64,000 nucleotides of DNA from Pseudomonas sp. MMS21 TM103 (GTDB lineage Bacteria; Pseudomonadota; Gammaproteobacteria; Pseudomonadales; Pseudomonadaceae): positions 806,001 to 870,000 of the forward strand of contig NZ_JAJISP010000001.1 of NCBI RefSeq assembly GCF_022132145.1. The letters run 5' to 3'. This document shows positions 9,996 to 20,202 of this stretch, in pieces. Each line of letters begins with the position of its first letter. Position 1 is the stretch's first letter. The position numbers and the translations under genes are program-made. The notes beneath the pieces were generated by a model. It was not told where the DNA came from, made no database searches, and saw nothing but the letters and a program-made list of their open reading frames with translations.

Positions 9996-11213
9996 ATGAA
10001 CGACTCCCCCCTCAGCGGCGACAGCCTGCTCCAGCGCTTCCAGGCGCTGGATGCATTTCTGCTGCAGCACCAAGCACTCTGGCAACCGCGGCCATTCACC
10101 CACCAGCAACTGCCGTGGGAACGCCAGCACCCGCAACTCGCGCGCTGGCTCAGATCGCGCAGCCTGGAACAGGCCGAGACCAGCCACAACCGACCGCACC
10201 TGCTGGATGCCCCCGCGCCCTTTGCCGGCCTCGCCGCGCAGGCCGAGACCCTGAGCCGAGTCGGCGCCTTCACGTCACAGCCACTGCCGCCACTGCCGGC
10301 CCGTTTCTCGGTCGACGTGCCTGGGCGCAAATGGCAACAGATCCAGGCCTTCGCCGGCTGCCTGCAGTTTCACCAACCCGCGCAAAACTGGCTCGACTGG
10401 TGCGCCGGCAAAGGGCATCTCGGTCGCATGCTGGCGCATGACGGACGCCCGCTGACTTGCCTGGAACACAATCCCGAACTGGTACACAGCGGCCAACTGC
10501 TCAGCCAGCGCCTAAACCTCGACGCCCGGCATCTGCAGCAGGATGTACTCGGCGCCGATGCCGGCGCCCTGCTCCACAGCGAACACACCCCGGTCGCCCT
10601 CCACGCCTGCGGCGACCTGCATGTGCGCCTGATGCGACTCGCCAGCGCGGCGGGCTGTCAGCAATTGGCCATAGCGCCGTGCTGCTACAACCGCATCGCC
10701 ACCCCCGGTTACCAGGCCCTCTCCTCAGCGGCCCAGGCCTCGGCCTTGCAACTCTCGCTGGATGATCTGGGCCTGCCCCTTAGCGAGACCGTCACCGCTG
10801 GCGCTCGCGTACGTCGTCAGCGCGATCGTTCCATGGCCTGGCGCCTGGCGTTCGACGTGCTGCAACGCGAACTGCGCGGCATCGACCAATACCTACCCAC
10901 ACCGTCCTTGCCGGCGACCTGGCTGGGGAAAGAGTTCACCGACTACTGCACAGACCTCGCCGCCCTGAAACAACTGCCCACACCTGACCCTTCAAGAGAC
11001 TGGCAACAACTGCAGAACCAAGGCTGGCAACGACTGGCCCAGGTGCGCAACCTGGAACTGCTGCGCGGCCTGTTCCGTCGCCCGCTGGAACTGTGGCTGC
11101 TACTCGACCGCGCGCTCTACCTGCAAGATCAAGGCTTCAGCGTGCGCCTCGGCAGCTTCTGCCCGCGCCAGCTCACCCCGCGCAACCTGCTACTGCTCGC
11201 CGAACGCAACTGA
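9996..11213 (+). CDS. SAM-dependent methyltransferase, Methyltransf_32 / METTL25-like
   Basis: A 405-residue protein with a class-I methyltransferase core in the middle. Motif I reads LDWCAGKGHLGRML (about residue 132), followed by an acidic LEHN at the end of strand 2. The family-typical ALHACGDLHVRLM and IAPCCYNRI appear later; the latter pattern is shared with the METTL25/GSTCD group (PF13679). The N-terminal 100 residues and C-terminal 120 residues are helical and lack recognisable domains. The substrate is unknown. It sits 45 bases after the transporter operon in the same direction but need not be functionally linked. Confidence 0.75.
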   Translation: MNDSPLSGDSLLQRFQALDAFLLQHQALWQPRPFTHQQLPWERQHPQLARWLRSRSLEQAETSHNRPHLLDAPAPFAGLAAQAETLSRVGAFTSQPLPPLPARFSVDVPGRKWQQIQAFAGCLQFHQPAQNWLDWCAGKGHLGRMLAHDGRPLTCLEHNPELVHSGQLLSQRLNLDARHLQQDVLGADAGALLHSEHTPVALHACGDLHVRLMRLASAAGCQQLAIAPCCYNRIATPGYQALSSAAQASALQLSLDDLGLPLSETVTAGARVRRQRDRSMAWRLAFDVLQRELRGIDQYLPTPSLPATWLGKEFTDYCTDLAALKQLPTPDPSRDWQQLQNQGWQRLAQVRNLELLRGLFRRPLELWLLLDRALYLQDQGFSVRLGSFCPRQLTPRNLLLLAERN

Positions 11214-11238
11214 GCATACAAAAGTTGCCCACATTATC

Positions 11239-11247
11239 TGTGGATAA
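11239..11247 (-). promoter_or_regulatory. Consensus DnaA box
   Basis: TGTGGATAA on the plus strand, a perfect TTATCCACA in reverse. A single box; whether DnaA uses it is unknown. Confidence 0.5.
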
Positions 11248-11715
11248 CTGTGTTGATAGATTCTGAGCAGTCTCACCAAATGCCTCTAGCATCGGCTCTC
11301 GCGGTGCCTGCTCATTTTTCGATCAATACATAAAAACCAACAAAAACATGCACTTATAAAATACCGAGAAATGCCTCACAAAAAGCAGGTGTACGCTCGC
11401 CAAATGACAGCCGCTTGTGCATAAGGATTTCGCAGCCAATCGCCAGAAGCCCAATAGACGACCCCACTCATCAGCCCAATTCCCAGGGCCCGCACCGCCT
11501 TCTCCTTGGCTGGCGAACCGCCCCGAGATGAGGCTTTGGGCTACTCGGCGCCCTGCAACCTACTGTCGCCGCGAGACGCTGGCGCCAAACCCGGGAGCAT
11601 TTTCGAGAGCGCCCACTGCCGTCTAAAGGACGGGCCTGAGCACACCGCCCACGCATTGCTGCAATCAGGCTGGCTGAGGCTTGAAAATAATCAGGATAAA
11701 CAATGCCTAGACGAC

Positions 11716-11743
11716 TTTACTCGGCCAAATGAATGGATATAAT
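11716..11743 (+). promoter_or_regulatory. Promoter of tRNA-Thr
   Basis: A perfect -10 box TATAAT at 11738-11743, 14 bases before the tRNA. The -35 (TTTACT, 11716-11721, 16-base spacer) is weak. Confidence 0.65.
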
Positions 11744-11757
11744 GGCGCCCCTGAAAT

Positions 11758-11833
<76 letters not shown>

Positions 11834-11840
11834 TACAAAT

Positions 11841-11873
11841 AAAAGGGTTACGTGAAAACGTAGCCCTTTTTTT
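11841..11873 (+). terminator. Intrinsic terminator of tRNA-Thr
   Basis: AAAAGGGTTACG pairs with CGTAGCCCTTTT (one wobble) around TGAAAA, then continues in T. It lies directly downstream of the tRNA. Confidence 0.88.
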
Positions 11874-12014
11874 GTGCCTGAAATTCGGCGCGGCGGGTCT
11901 CGGATCCCAAGGGCCAACCACTGCACGTCTGCCGGCATTCAGCGCTTGCGGCCGGGACGCTCAGCCGACAAGCTAAGTCGAATGCTCGAGTCATGTCGAA
12001 AAAGGCACTCTTTC

Positions 12015-13088
12015 ATGCGGATTCTGCTCACCGGCGGTGCCGGATTTATTGGTTCGGCCCTGATTCGCCACCTGCTCAGCGACACCACGCACCAGGTCCT
12101 CAACCTCGACAAGCTGACCTACGCCGGCAACCTCGAGTCGCTCGCCAGCGTCGCGGACCAGCCACGCTATCAGTTCGTCCAGGCCGATATCGGCGACAGC
12201 GCGGCGGTGAGCCGGGCCTTGGCCGAGTTCCAGCCGGACGCCATCATGCACCTGGCCGCCGAGTCGCATGTCGATCGCTCCATCGACGGCCCGGCTGCCT
12301 TTATCCAGACCAATATCGTCGGCACCTATACCTTGCTCGAAGCCACCCGCACCTATTGGCTGCAGTTGGACGAGGCGCGCAGGCAGGCCTTTCGCTTTCA
12401 CCATATTTCCACCGACGAGGTGTACGGCGACCTGCACGGGGTCGATGACCTGTTCACCGAGAGCACGTCCTATGCGCCCAGCTCGCCCTATTCGGCGAGC
12501 AAGGCGGCCGCCGATCACCTGGTGCGCGCCTGGCAGCGCACCTATGGCCTGCCGGTGCTGATCAGCAATTGCTCGAACAATTACGGCCCCTATCAATTTC
12601 CGGAAAAGCTGATCCCGCTGATGATTCTCAACGCCCTGGAGGGCAAGCCGCTACCGGTGTACGGTGATGGCCAGCAGGTGCGCGACTGGCTGTATGTCGA
12701 GGACCATGCCCGCGCCCTGCTCAGGGTGCTGACGCGGGGACAAGTTGGCGCGACCTACAACATTGGCGGGCATAACCAGCAGACCAATCTCGAGGTGGTG
12801 GAAAGTATCTGCGCGCTGCTGGATGAACTGAGGCCATGGCAAGACACAAGCACGGGTCACCCTCGCTCCTACAAGGAACTGATCAGCTTCGTCGCCGACC
12901 GCCCAGGCCACGACCGGCGCTATGCCATCGACGCCGGCAAGATCGAGCGCGAGCTGGGCTGGACGCCCGAGGAAAGCTTCGCCAGCGGCCTGCGCAAGAC
13001 TGTGCGCTGGTACCTGGATAACCTCGACTGGTGCCGCCGCGTGCAGGATGGCAGCTATCAACGTGAACGACTGGGAGCTTCTCTTTGA
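12015..13088 (+). CDS. rmlB: dTDP-glucose 4,6-dehydratase RmlB
   Basis: Second step of dTDP-L-rhamnose synthesis (dTDP-glucose to dTDP-4-keto-6-deoxyglucose). It is an extended SDR of 357 residues with the NAD motif TGGAGFIG at residues 6-13, the catalytic Tyr-Lys in [12 protein letters not shown], and the STDEVYGDL signature supplying the acid/base residues. An open extension upstream to 11874 is rejected because the ATG at 12015 begins exactly at the Rossmann strand. It heads the rmlBACD operon. Confidence 0.97.
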   Translation: MRILLTGGAGFIGSALIRHLLSDTTHQVLNLDKLTYAGNLESLASVADQPRYQFVQADIGDSAAVSRALAEFQPDAIMHLAAESHVDRSIDGPAAFIQTNIVGTYTLLEATRTYWLQLDEARRQAFRFHHISTDEVYGDLHGVDDLFTESTSYAPSSPYSASKAAADHLVRAWQRTYGLPVLISNCSNNYGPYQFPEKLIPLMILNALEGKPLPVYGDGQQVRDWLYVEDHARALLRVLTRGQVGATYNIGGHNQQTNLEVVESICALLDELRPWQDTSTGHPRSYKELISFVADRPGHDRRYAIDAGKIERELGWTPEESFASGLRKTVRWYLDNLDWCRRVQDGSYQRERLGASL

Positions 13089-13966
13089 AAGGGATGAAAG
13101 GCATAGTCCTCGCCGGCGGCTCCGGCAGCCGCCTGTATCCGATCACCCTAGGGGTGTCCAAACAGCTGCTGCCGGTCTACGACAAGCCGATGATCTATTA
13201 CCCGATCTCGGTACTGATGCTCGCCGGTATCCGCGACATCCTGATCATTTCCACCCCCCACGATCTGCCGCAGTTCGAGAGGATGCTCGGCGACGGCAGT
13301 CAGTTCGGCGTGCGCTTCAGCTATGCCGAACAGCCGGCGCCGGAGGGGCTGGCCCAAGCCTTGCTGATCGGCGAGTCATTCATCGGCGACGACCGGGTAT
13401 GCTTGATCCTCGGCGACAATATCTTCCACGGCCAGCACTTTACCGAGAAGCTCCTGCGCGCCGCCGCCGACCCCAGCGGCGCGACGATTTTCGGCTATTG
13501 GGTCAAAGACCCCGAGCGCTTCGGCGTGGTCGAGTTCGACGCCAGCGGCCGGGTCATCTCCATCGAGGAAAAACCGGCCAAACCGAAATCCAGCTACGCT
13601 GTCACCGGCCTGTATTTCTATGACAACGACGTGATCGAGATCGCCAGGGCGATCAAGCCCTCGTCACGCGGCGAGCTGGAAATCACCGACGTCAATAACG
13701 CCTACTTGAGACGCGGCGATCTGCATGTCGAGCGCTTCGGCCGGGGCTTCGCCTGGCTCGACACCGGCACCCACGACAGCCTGCTGGAGGCCTCGCAATA
13801 CGTGCAGACCATCGAGCACCGTCAGGGGCTGAAAGTCGCCTGCCTGGAAGAGATCGCCTTCAATAATGGCTGGATCAACCGTGAACGCCTGCTCGAGCAG
13901 GCGCGAGCCTTCAGCAAAACCGACTATGGCCAGTACCTGTCCAGGCTGGCGCAGGAGCACGCATGA
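13085..13966 (+). CDS. rmlA: Glucose-1-phosphate thymidylyltransferase RmlA
   Basis: Makes dTDP-glucose from glucose-1-phosphate and dTTP, the first and feedback-controlled step of the rhamnose pathway. The nucleotidyl-transferase signature [14 protein letters not shown] is at the N-terminus, with [15 protein letters not shown] following. Two starts are possible. TTG 13085 is 7 bases after GGGAG, overlaps the rmlB stop and gives a 293-residue protein like P. aeruginosa RmlA. ATG 13094 would give 290 residues but has no well-spaced Shine-Dalgarno. I prefer the TTG. It overlaps rmlC by four bases. Confidence 0.95.
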   Translation: MKGMKGIVLAGGSGSRLYPITLGVSKQLLPVYDKPMIYYPISVLMLAGIRDILIISTPHDLPQFERMLGDGSQFGVRFSYAEQPAPEGLAQALLIGESFIGDDRVCLILGDNIFHGQHFTEKLLRAAADPSGATIFGYWVKDPERFGVVEFDASGRVISIEEKPAKPKSSYAVTGLYFYDNDVIEIARAIKPSSRGELEITDVNNAYLRRGDLHVERFGRGFAWLDTGTHDSLLEASQYVQTIEHRQGLKVACLEEIAFNNGWINRERLLEQARAFSKTDYGQYLSRLAQEHA

Positions 13967-14508
13967 AGGTGATTGCCAGCGACCTGCCGGAGGTGCTGAT
14001 CCTCGAACCCAGGGTGTTCGGTGATGAGCGCGGCTTCTTCTACGAGAGTTTCAATGCCCGCGCCTTCGCCGAAGCCACCGGCCTGAACCGCACATTCGTC
14101 CAGGACAACCACTCGCGCTCGCTGCGCGGCGTGTTGCGCGGCTTGCATTACCAACTGCAGCAGGCCCAAGGCAAGCTGGTGCGGGTCGTCGCCGGCGAAG
14201 TGTTCGACGTCAGCGTGGACCTGCGCCGCAGCTCGCCGACCTTCGGCAAGTGGGTCGGCGTCCATTTGTCCGCCGAGAACAAGCGCCAACTGTGGCTGCC
14301 GGAAGGCTTCGCCCATGGTTTTCTGGTGCTCAGCGAATACGCCGAAGTCGTCTACAAGACCACTGACTACTACGCGCCGACCTACGAGCGCTGCATCCGC
14401 TGGGACGACCCGGGCCTTGCCATCGACTGGCCCCTGGAGAGTGCGCCTCAGCTCTCGGCCAAGGACCAGGCCGGCCTCAGCCTGGCCGATGCGCAGCTGT
14501 TCCCATGA
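13963..14508 (+). CDS. rmlC: dTDP-4-dehydrorhamnose 3,5-epimerase RmlC
   Basis: A cupin epimerase of 181 residues, the normal length. The conserved N-terminal [16 protein letters not shown] and the [10 protein letters not shown] segment holding the catalytic His are present, with [18 protein letters not shown] and PEGFAHGF following. It starts within the rmlA stop (ATGA) and overlaps rmlD in the same manner, so the last three genes are tightly coupled. It precedes RmlD in the pathway. Confidence 0.97.
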   Translation: MKVIASDLPEVLILEPRVFGDERGFFYESFNARAFAEATGLNRTFVQDNHSRSLRGVLRGLHYQLQQAQGKLVRVVAGEVFDVSVDLRRSSPTFGKWVGVHLSAENKRQLWLPEGFAHGFLVLSEYAEVVYKTTDYYAPTYERCIRWDDPGLAIDWPLESAPQLSAKDQAGLSLADAQLFP

Positions 14509-15380
14509 AGATCCTGCTGCTCGGCGAGCACGGCCAAGTCAGCCGCGAGCTGCAACTGAGCCTGCGCGAACAAGGCGAACTGACAGTGCTGGGCCGCGAC
14601 CGGCTCGACCTGAGCCAGCCAGAGCAGATCCGCCGTCAGGTGCGCGAGCTGCGACCCGACTTGATCATCAACGCCGCGGCGTACACGGCGGTCGACCAGG
14701 CCGAGAGCGAGGCGCAGCTGGCCTTCGCCATCAACGCCACGGCGCCTGGCATTCTCGCCGAGGAAGCTGCTGCGCTGGGTGCGCCGCTGATCCATTACTC
14801 CAGCGACTACGTGTTCGACGGCACAAAAACCGCGCCCTATAGCGAGGACGACACGCCCAACCCGCTCGGGGTCTACGGTCGCAGCAAGCTGGCCGGGGAA
14901 CAGGCAATCCAGGCGGCTGGCGGCGCCCACTTGATCCTGCGCACCAGCTGGGTCTACTCGCTGCACGGCAAGAATTTTCTGCTGACCATGCAACGTCTGC
15001 TGCAGGAACGCGCCAGCCTGAATGTGGTGGCCGATCAAGTCGGTGCGCCGACCTGGGCCGGCAGCATCGCCGCTGTCACAGCGCAGATGATCCACAACTG
15101 GCGCGCCGGCCAAGGCGGTCCCTGGGGGCTGTATCACCTCAGTGCTCAGGGCGAAGTCTCCTGGTTCGGCTTCGCCAGCGCGATCGCCGAGCAACTGCGC
15201 ACCCAAGGCATAGCCACCGCGACCCTGCAGCCCATCCCCACCAGCGCATACCCCACGCCGGCACGGCGTCCGCTCAACTCGCGACTCGACTGCACACGCC
15301 TGCAACGCGACTGGCATATCCAGCTGAGTGACTGGCACAGCGCCCTGCTCGAATGCCTGCACAACCCGCCACAGTGCTGA
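14505..15380 (+). CDS. rmlD: dTDP-4-dehydrorhamnose reductase RmlD
   Basis: Final reductase giving dTDP-L-rhamnose, the donor for LPS core/O-antigen and rhamnolipids in pseudomonads. The 291-residue SDR has the nucleotide-binding start ILLLGEHGQVSREL, the NAAAYTAVDQAES segment and the YGRSKLAGE catalytic motif. It is last in the operon here. As I recall, P. aeruginosa places rmlD second (B-D-A-C), so the order differs. Confidence 0.96.
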   Translation: MKILLLGEHGQVSRELQLSLREQGELTVLGRDRLDLSQPEQIRRQVRELRPDLIINAAAYTAVDQAESEAQLAFAINATAPGILAEEAAALGAPLIHYSSDYVFDGTKTAPYSEDDTPNPLGVYGRSKLAGEQAIQAAGGAHLILRTSWVYSLHGKNFLLTMQRLLQERASLNVVADQVGAPTWAGSIAAVTAQMIHNWRAGQGGPWGLYHLSAQGEVSWFGFASAIAEQLRTQGIATATLQPIPTSAYPTPARRPLNSRLDCTRLQRDWHIQLSDWHSALLECLHNPPQC

Positions 15381-15518
15381 GCGATTCAAGTCGCAATCCG
15401 GTTCGATAGAGTCTGGCAAGTCAGATAGTGGGCTGAAGATCCCCGCCCAACGCCACTGGCACATCCCTTGCTAAAGCTTGAAGATGCATACTACCTGCGA
15501 CACTCAGGCGCCTGACCC

Positions 15519-17333
15519 ATGACCGCAACCCTCCGCACTCCCAAACGTCTCCGCTGGCGCAGCCTGGTGCTCCTTGCTCTGCTCCTGACCCCGCTGCTCT
15601 GGCCGCTGCAACAACTGGCCGAGCGTTATTACAGCGCCGTGCTGAGTGAGCAGAACCGTCAGACCCTCGACCTGTACGTCGCCAACCTGCTCGGCACCCT
15701 GAACCGCTACGAGGTGCTGCCGCCGATCCTCGGGCAACTGCCGACCCTGCGCCAGCTGTTGCAGCAAAGCACCGATGAGCAGCTGCGCGACCAGACCAAC
15801 CAGTTGCTGGCCGGCCTGCAGCAGCAGACCGGGGCCGACGTGATCTACCTGATGGACCCCGACGGCCAGACCCTGGCGGCCTCCAACTGGGATCAGGAAG
15901 ACAGCTTCGTCGAGCGCAACTTTTCCTACCGCCCCTATTTCCGCGACGCCATGCAAGGCCGTTCCGGGCGTTTCTTCGGCCTCGGCACCACCTCCGGCAA
16001 GCGCGGCTACTTCTTCGCCGCCGCGGTACGCGAGGGCGCGCAGATCCTCGGCGTGCTGGTGGTCAAGGTCGACCTTGACCACACCGAAACCCTGTGGGGC
16101 AACCGCCCCGAGCAGTTGCTGGTCACCGACAACTACGGCGTGGTGATCCTCACCTCGCAGGCCGACTGGCGCTTCCATGCCACCCGCGAGCTGGACAATG
16201 CTGAACGTGTTGCGATTACCGCCACCCAGCCTTACCGCATCCAGTCGCCACCACCCCTGCAGCTCGAACCCACAGCCTGGCTTCGGCAGAGTCGCAGCCT
16301 CGACGATATCGACTGGACCGTAAGCATCCTGGCGCCGCGCCTGCTGCTCGATCGCCCCGTGCGCACCGCCGTGGCCATTGGTGGCGCGGCGCTGCTGGTG
16401 TTGATGCTGCTGCTCGGCCTGCTGGTGCAGCGCCGCCGTCATTACCTCGAGCGCATTGCCCTGGATGCGCGGGCCCGTCAGCAGCTGGAGCAGCGCGTGC
16501 AGGAGCGCACCCAGGACCTGGAGCGGCTCAACAGCCACCTGAAACAGGAAGTGCTGGAGCGCGAACACGCCCAGCAGGAACTGGTGCGCGCCCAGGACGA
16601 ACTGGTCCAGGCCAGCAAGCTGTCGGCCCTGGGCACCATGAGCGCAAGCATCAGCCACGAACTCAATCAGCCGCTGGCGGCGATTCGCAGCTATGCCGAC
16701 AATGCCGGCGTGCTGCTCGACCACCAGCGCAACGAAGACGCCCGCGCCAATCTCAAGCTGATCAGCCAGATGACCGAGCGCATGGCCTCGATCATTTCCC
16801 ACCTGCGCGCCTTCGCTCGCCGTGACCGTCACGCCCCGGAAAGCGTGGCTCTGCAGCCGGCCCTGGACGACGCGTTGGCGCTGCTGGCCAAACGCCGCCG
16901 GGCGATGGAGGTCGAACTGATTCGCGACCTGCCCGAAGCCACCCTGTGGGTCCAGGCCGGCGAAACCCGCCTGCGCCAAGTGCTCGGCAACCTGCTGGCC
17001 AATGCCCTCGACGCCTTGGCCGAGAAAGCGCCGCCGCGGCGCATCTGGCTCAGCGCCGAACGCAGCACCGAGGGCGTCGACCTGCATCTGCGCGACAACG
17101 GCCCGGGATTCACTGCCGAAGCCCTGCAACGCGCCCGCGAACCTTTCTTCACCACCAAGACCAGCGCCCAGGGCCTGGGCCTGGGCCTGGCTATTTGCGA
17201 TACCCTGATACGCGCCCTCGGCGGTGAACTGCTGCTGGCCAACCACCCCGACGGTGGCGCCCTGCTGACCCTGCGCCTGCGCGCCGCCGAACACGGCGTT
17301 AAAAACCAGTCGCCCGAGGACTTTTGCCTATGA
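15519..17333 (+). CDS. dctB: C4-dicarboxylate sensor histidine kinase DctB
   Basis: A membrane sensor of 604 residues. One N-terminal helix (about 12-32) and a second near 290-310 flank a periplasmic double-PDC/dCache sensor region (VIYLMDPDGQTLAASNW, FSYRPYFRDAMQG). A coiled coil follows, then the H-box SASISHELNQPLAAIRSYAD with the phospho-acceptor His near residue 380. The N-box NLLANALDAL, G1 DNGPGF and G2 QGLGLGLAI complete the kinase. It overlaps dctD by four bases. Known relatives sense succinate, fumarate and malate and phosphorylate DctD. Confidence 0.94.
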   Translation: MTATLRTPKRLRWRSLVLLALLLTPLLWPLQQLAERYYSAVLSEQNRQTLDLYVANLLGTLNRYEVLPPILGQLPTLRQLLQQSTDEQLRDQTNQLLAGLQQQTGADVIYLMDPDGQTLAASNWDQEDSFVERNFSYRPYFRDAMQGRSGRFFGLGTTSGKRGYFFAAAVREGAQILGVLVVKVDLDHTETLWGNRPEQLLVTDNYGVVILTSQADWRFHATRELDNAERVAITATQPYRIQSPPPLQLEPTAWLRQSRSLDDIDWTVSILAPRLLLDRPVRTAVAIGGAALLVLMLLLGLLVQRRRHYLERIALDARARQQLEQRVQERTQDLERLNSHLKQEVLEREHAQQELVRAQDELVQASKLSALGTMSASISHELNQPLAAIRSYADNAGVLLDHQRNEDARANLKLISQMTERMASIISHLRAFARRDRHAPESVALQPALDDALALLAKRRRAMEVELIRDLPEATLWVQAGETRLRQVLGNLLANALDALAEKAPPRRIWLSAERSTEGVDLHLRDNGPGFTAEALQRAREPFFTTKTSAQGLGLGLAICDTLIRALGGELLLANHPDGGALLTLRLRAAEHGVKNQSPEDFCL

Positions 17334-18727
17334 CCACCCTCGACCCACGTACCCAGGTGCTGTTGATCGACGACGACCCGCATCTGCGCCAGGCCCTGAG
17401 CCAAACGCTCGACCTGGCCGGGCTGCAAGTCGTCAGCCTGGCCGACGCCCGCGGCGTCGCCGCGCGCATCGGCCGCGACTGGGCGGGCGTGGTGGTCAGC
17501 GATATCCGCATGCCGGGCATCGACGGCATGCAGCTGCTCGAGCAGCTGCACGAGCAGGACCCTGACCTGCCGGTGCTGCTGATCACCGGCCATGGCGATG
17601 TCCCCCTGGCGGTGCAGGCGATGCGCGCCGGCGCCTATGACTTTCTGGAAAAACCCTTCGCCAGCGAAGACCTGCTCGACAGCGTACGCCGCGCCCTCGC
17701 TCTGCGCCGCCTGGTCCTGGATAACCGCAGCCTGCGCCTGGCCCTTGCCGACCGCCAGCAGTTGAGCGCGCGCCTGGTCGGACAGTCGCCGGCCATGGCG
17801 CGCCTGCGTGAGCAGATCGGTGCCCTGGCCAATATCAGCGCCGATGTATTGATCCTCGGTGAAACGGGGGCCGGCAAAGAAGTCGTCGCACGCGCCCTGC
17901 ACGACCTGTCGAATCGCCGCGACGGCCCCTTTGTCGCCATCAACGCCGGTGCCCTCGCCGAGTCGGTGGTGGAAAGTGAACTGTTCGGCCACGAACCAGG
18001 GGCCTTTACCGGGGCGCAGAAACGCCGTATCGGCAAGTTCGAGTTCGCCAACGGCGGCACCCTGTTCCTCGATGAAATCGAGAGCATGAGCCTGGAAGTC
18101 CAGGTCAAGCTGCTGCGCCTGCTGCAGGAGCGGGTGGTCGAGCGCCTCGGCGGCAACCAGTTGATCCCGCTGAATATCCGCGTGATCGCCGCGACCAAGG
18201 AAGACCTGCGCCAGGCCGCCGACCAGGGCCGCTTCCGCGCCGACCTGTATTACCGCCTGAACGTCGCCCCGCTGCGCATTCCGGCCCTGCGCGAACGCGG
18301 CGACGACATCCTCGTGCTGTTCCAGCACTTCGCCGATGACGCCAGCACCCGCCACGGCCTGCCGGTACGCGAACTGCAGCCGGGGCAACGCGCCATGCTC
18401 CTGCGTCACCCCTGGCCGGGCAATGTGCGCGAACTGCAGAATGCCGCCGAGCGCTTCGCCATCGGTCTCGACCTGGGCCTGGATCTCGGCCTGGAGCTGA
18501 ATCTGGACAACCCGCAGAGCGGCGTGCCGCCCAGCGGCAACCTCAGCGAACAGGTCGAAGCCTTCGAGCGGGCCATGATCGCCGCCGAACTGAGTCGTGC
18601 CCATGGCTCCCTGCGCAGCCTGGCCGAAGCCCTCGGCGTGCCGCGCAAGACCCTGCACGACAAATTGCGCAAGCATGGCCTGAGCGCGGCCGACACTGGC
18701 GGAAGCTCGCCAGACGACCTCGACTGA
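17330..18727 (+). CDS. dctD: C4-dicarboxylate sigma-54 response regulator DctD
   Basis: An NtrC-type activator of 465 residues. The receiver domain has the acidic pocket IDDDP and phospho-acceptor Asp58 in SDIRMPGIDGM. The central AAA+ domain carries Walker A GETGAGKE (about 177) and the sigma-54 contact loop GAFTGA (about 224). The C-terminus has a Fis-type helix-turn-helix (SLRSLAEALGVPRKTLHDKL). I chose ATG 17330, which overlaps the dctB stop and has GAGGA upstream, over a TTG six bases earlier. The expected target, dctPQM, lies immediately downstream with a sigma-54-like promoter. Confidence 0.95.
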   Translation: MTTLDPRTQVLLIDDDPHLRQALSQTLDLAGLQVVSLADARGVAARIGRDWAGVVVSDIRMPGIDGMQLLEQLHEQDPDLPVLLITGHGDVPLAVQAMRAGAYDFLEKPFASEDLLDSVRRALALRRLVLDNRSLRLALADRQQLSARLVGQSPAMARLREQIGALANISADVLILGETGAGKEVVARALHDLSNRRDGPFVAINAGALAESVVESELFGHEPGAFTGAQKRRIGKFEFANGGTLFLDEIESMSLEVQVKLLRLLQERVVERLGGNQLIPLNIRVIAATKEDLRQAADQGRFRADLYYRLNVAPLRIPALRERGDDILVLFQHFADDASTRHGLPVRELQPGQRAMLLRHPWPGNVRELQNAAERFAIGLDLGLDLGLELNLDNPQSGVPPSGNLSEQVEAFERAMIAAELSRAHGSLRSLAEALGVPRKTLHDKLRKHGLSAADTGGSSPDDLD

Positions 18728-18898
18728 CTGGCGGATTCCCGCCACCTCCACCTACTCCGGCACCGCATCACCCGCAGCAGCGACGCCGCAAACCACTAGC
18801 GGGAATCTATTGGTTCCCCGCACAAGCCAGCTGCCGCAAGGTGCCATCGCCTTCTGCCGAGGATGTTCCGCGATAGTTCGCAACCCCGACCTGCAATC

Positions 18899-18914
18899 TG
18901 GCATGGCGGTTGCT
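18899..18914 (+). promoter_or_regulatory. Candidate sigma-54 promoter of dctPQM
   Basis: TGGCATG, four bases, TTGCT matches the -24/-12 consensus TGGCACG-N4-TTGCW with the invariant GG and GC correctly spaced. It is about 150 bases upstream of dctP, next to the gene for a sigma-54 activator. The 340-base dctD-dctP spacer otherwise holds only the 5' leader and presumably the DctD binding sites, including a possible GCGA-TAGT-TCGC dyad near 18870; no other gene was seen in it. Confidence 0.7.
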
Positions 18915-18931
18915 CTAGTACTTGCAGGTGA

Positions 18932-20056
<1,125 letters not shown>

Positions 20057-20057
20057 G

Positions 20058-20133
20058 GTGGGTCAGGCCGCGCAGGCCTAGCCGCATAGCGGCCTAACCC
20101 ACCGGCAGCGGCGGCTGCTCGCCCCGCTGCCGG
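20058..20133 (+). repeat. Two consecutive hairpins between dctP and dctQ (REP-like)
   Basis: GTGGGTCAGGCCGC (20058-20071) pairs with GCGGCCTAACCCAC (20089-20102) with one wobble, starting two bases after the dctP stop. CCGGCAGCGG (20102-20111) then pairs with CCGCTGCCGG (20124-20133). No T run follows. The pair probably protects or attenuates the transcript so that DctP exceeds DctQM. The TAGGGTGGG at its head resembles other TAGGGTG hairpins in this window. Confidence 0.65.
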
Positions 20134-20202
20134 GCTACTGCGCCAGGGCACTGCCATCACAGGCGGCCCTGGCCCTCCCCTCCTCCACTGGAGATGCTAT
20201 CG

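Larger units (their letters stand above)
11214..11757. other. Intergenic region with an AT-rich stretch and a DnaA box
   Basis: About 540 bases without a supportable gene. A consensus DnaA box (TTATCCACA on the minus strand) lies at 11239-11247. The stretch from about 11300 to 11400 is unusually A/T rich for this window (runs of AAAAACC, AAAAACATG, TATAAAATA). Short frames between 11417 and 11742 show no protein family signal. The right end contains the tRNA-Thr promoter. Confidence 0.5.

Noticed and set aside
11417..11742. Short open frames between the methyltransferase gene and tRNA-Thr
   Set aside because: Low-complexity, Arg/Pro-rich translations with no recognisable family or Shine-Dalgarno.
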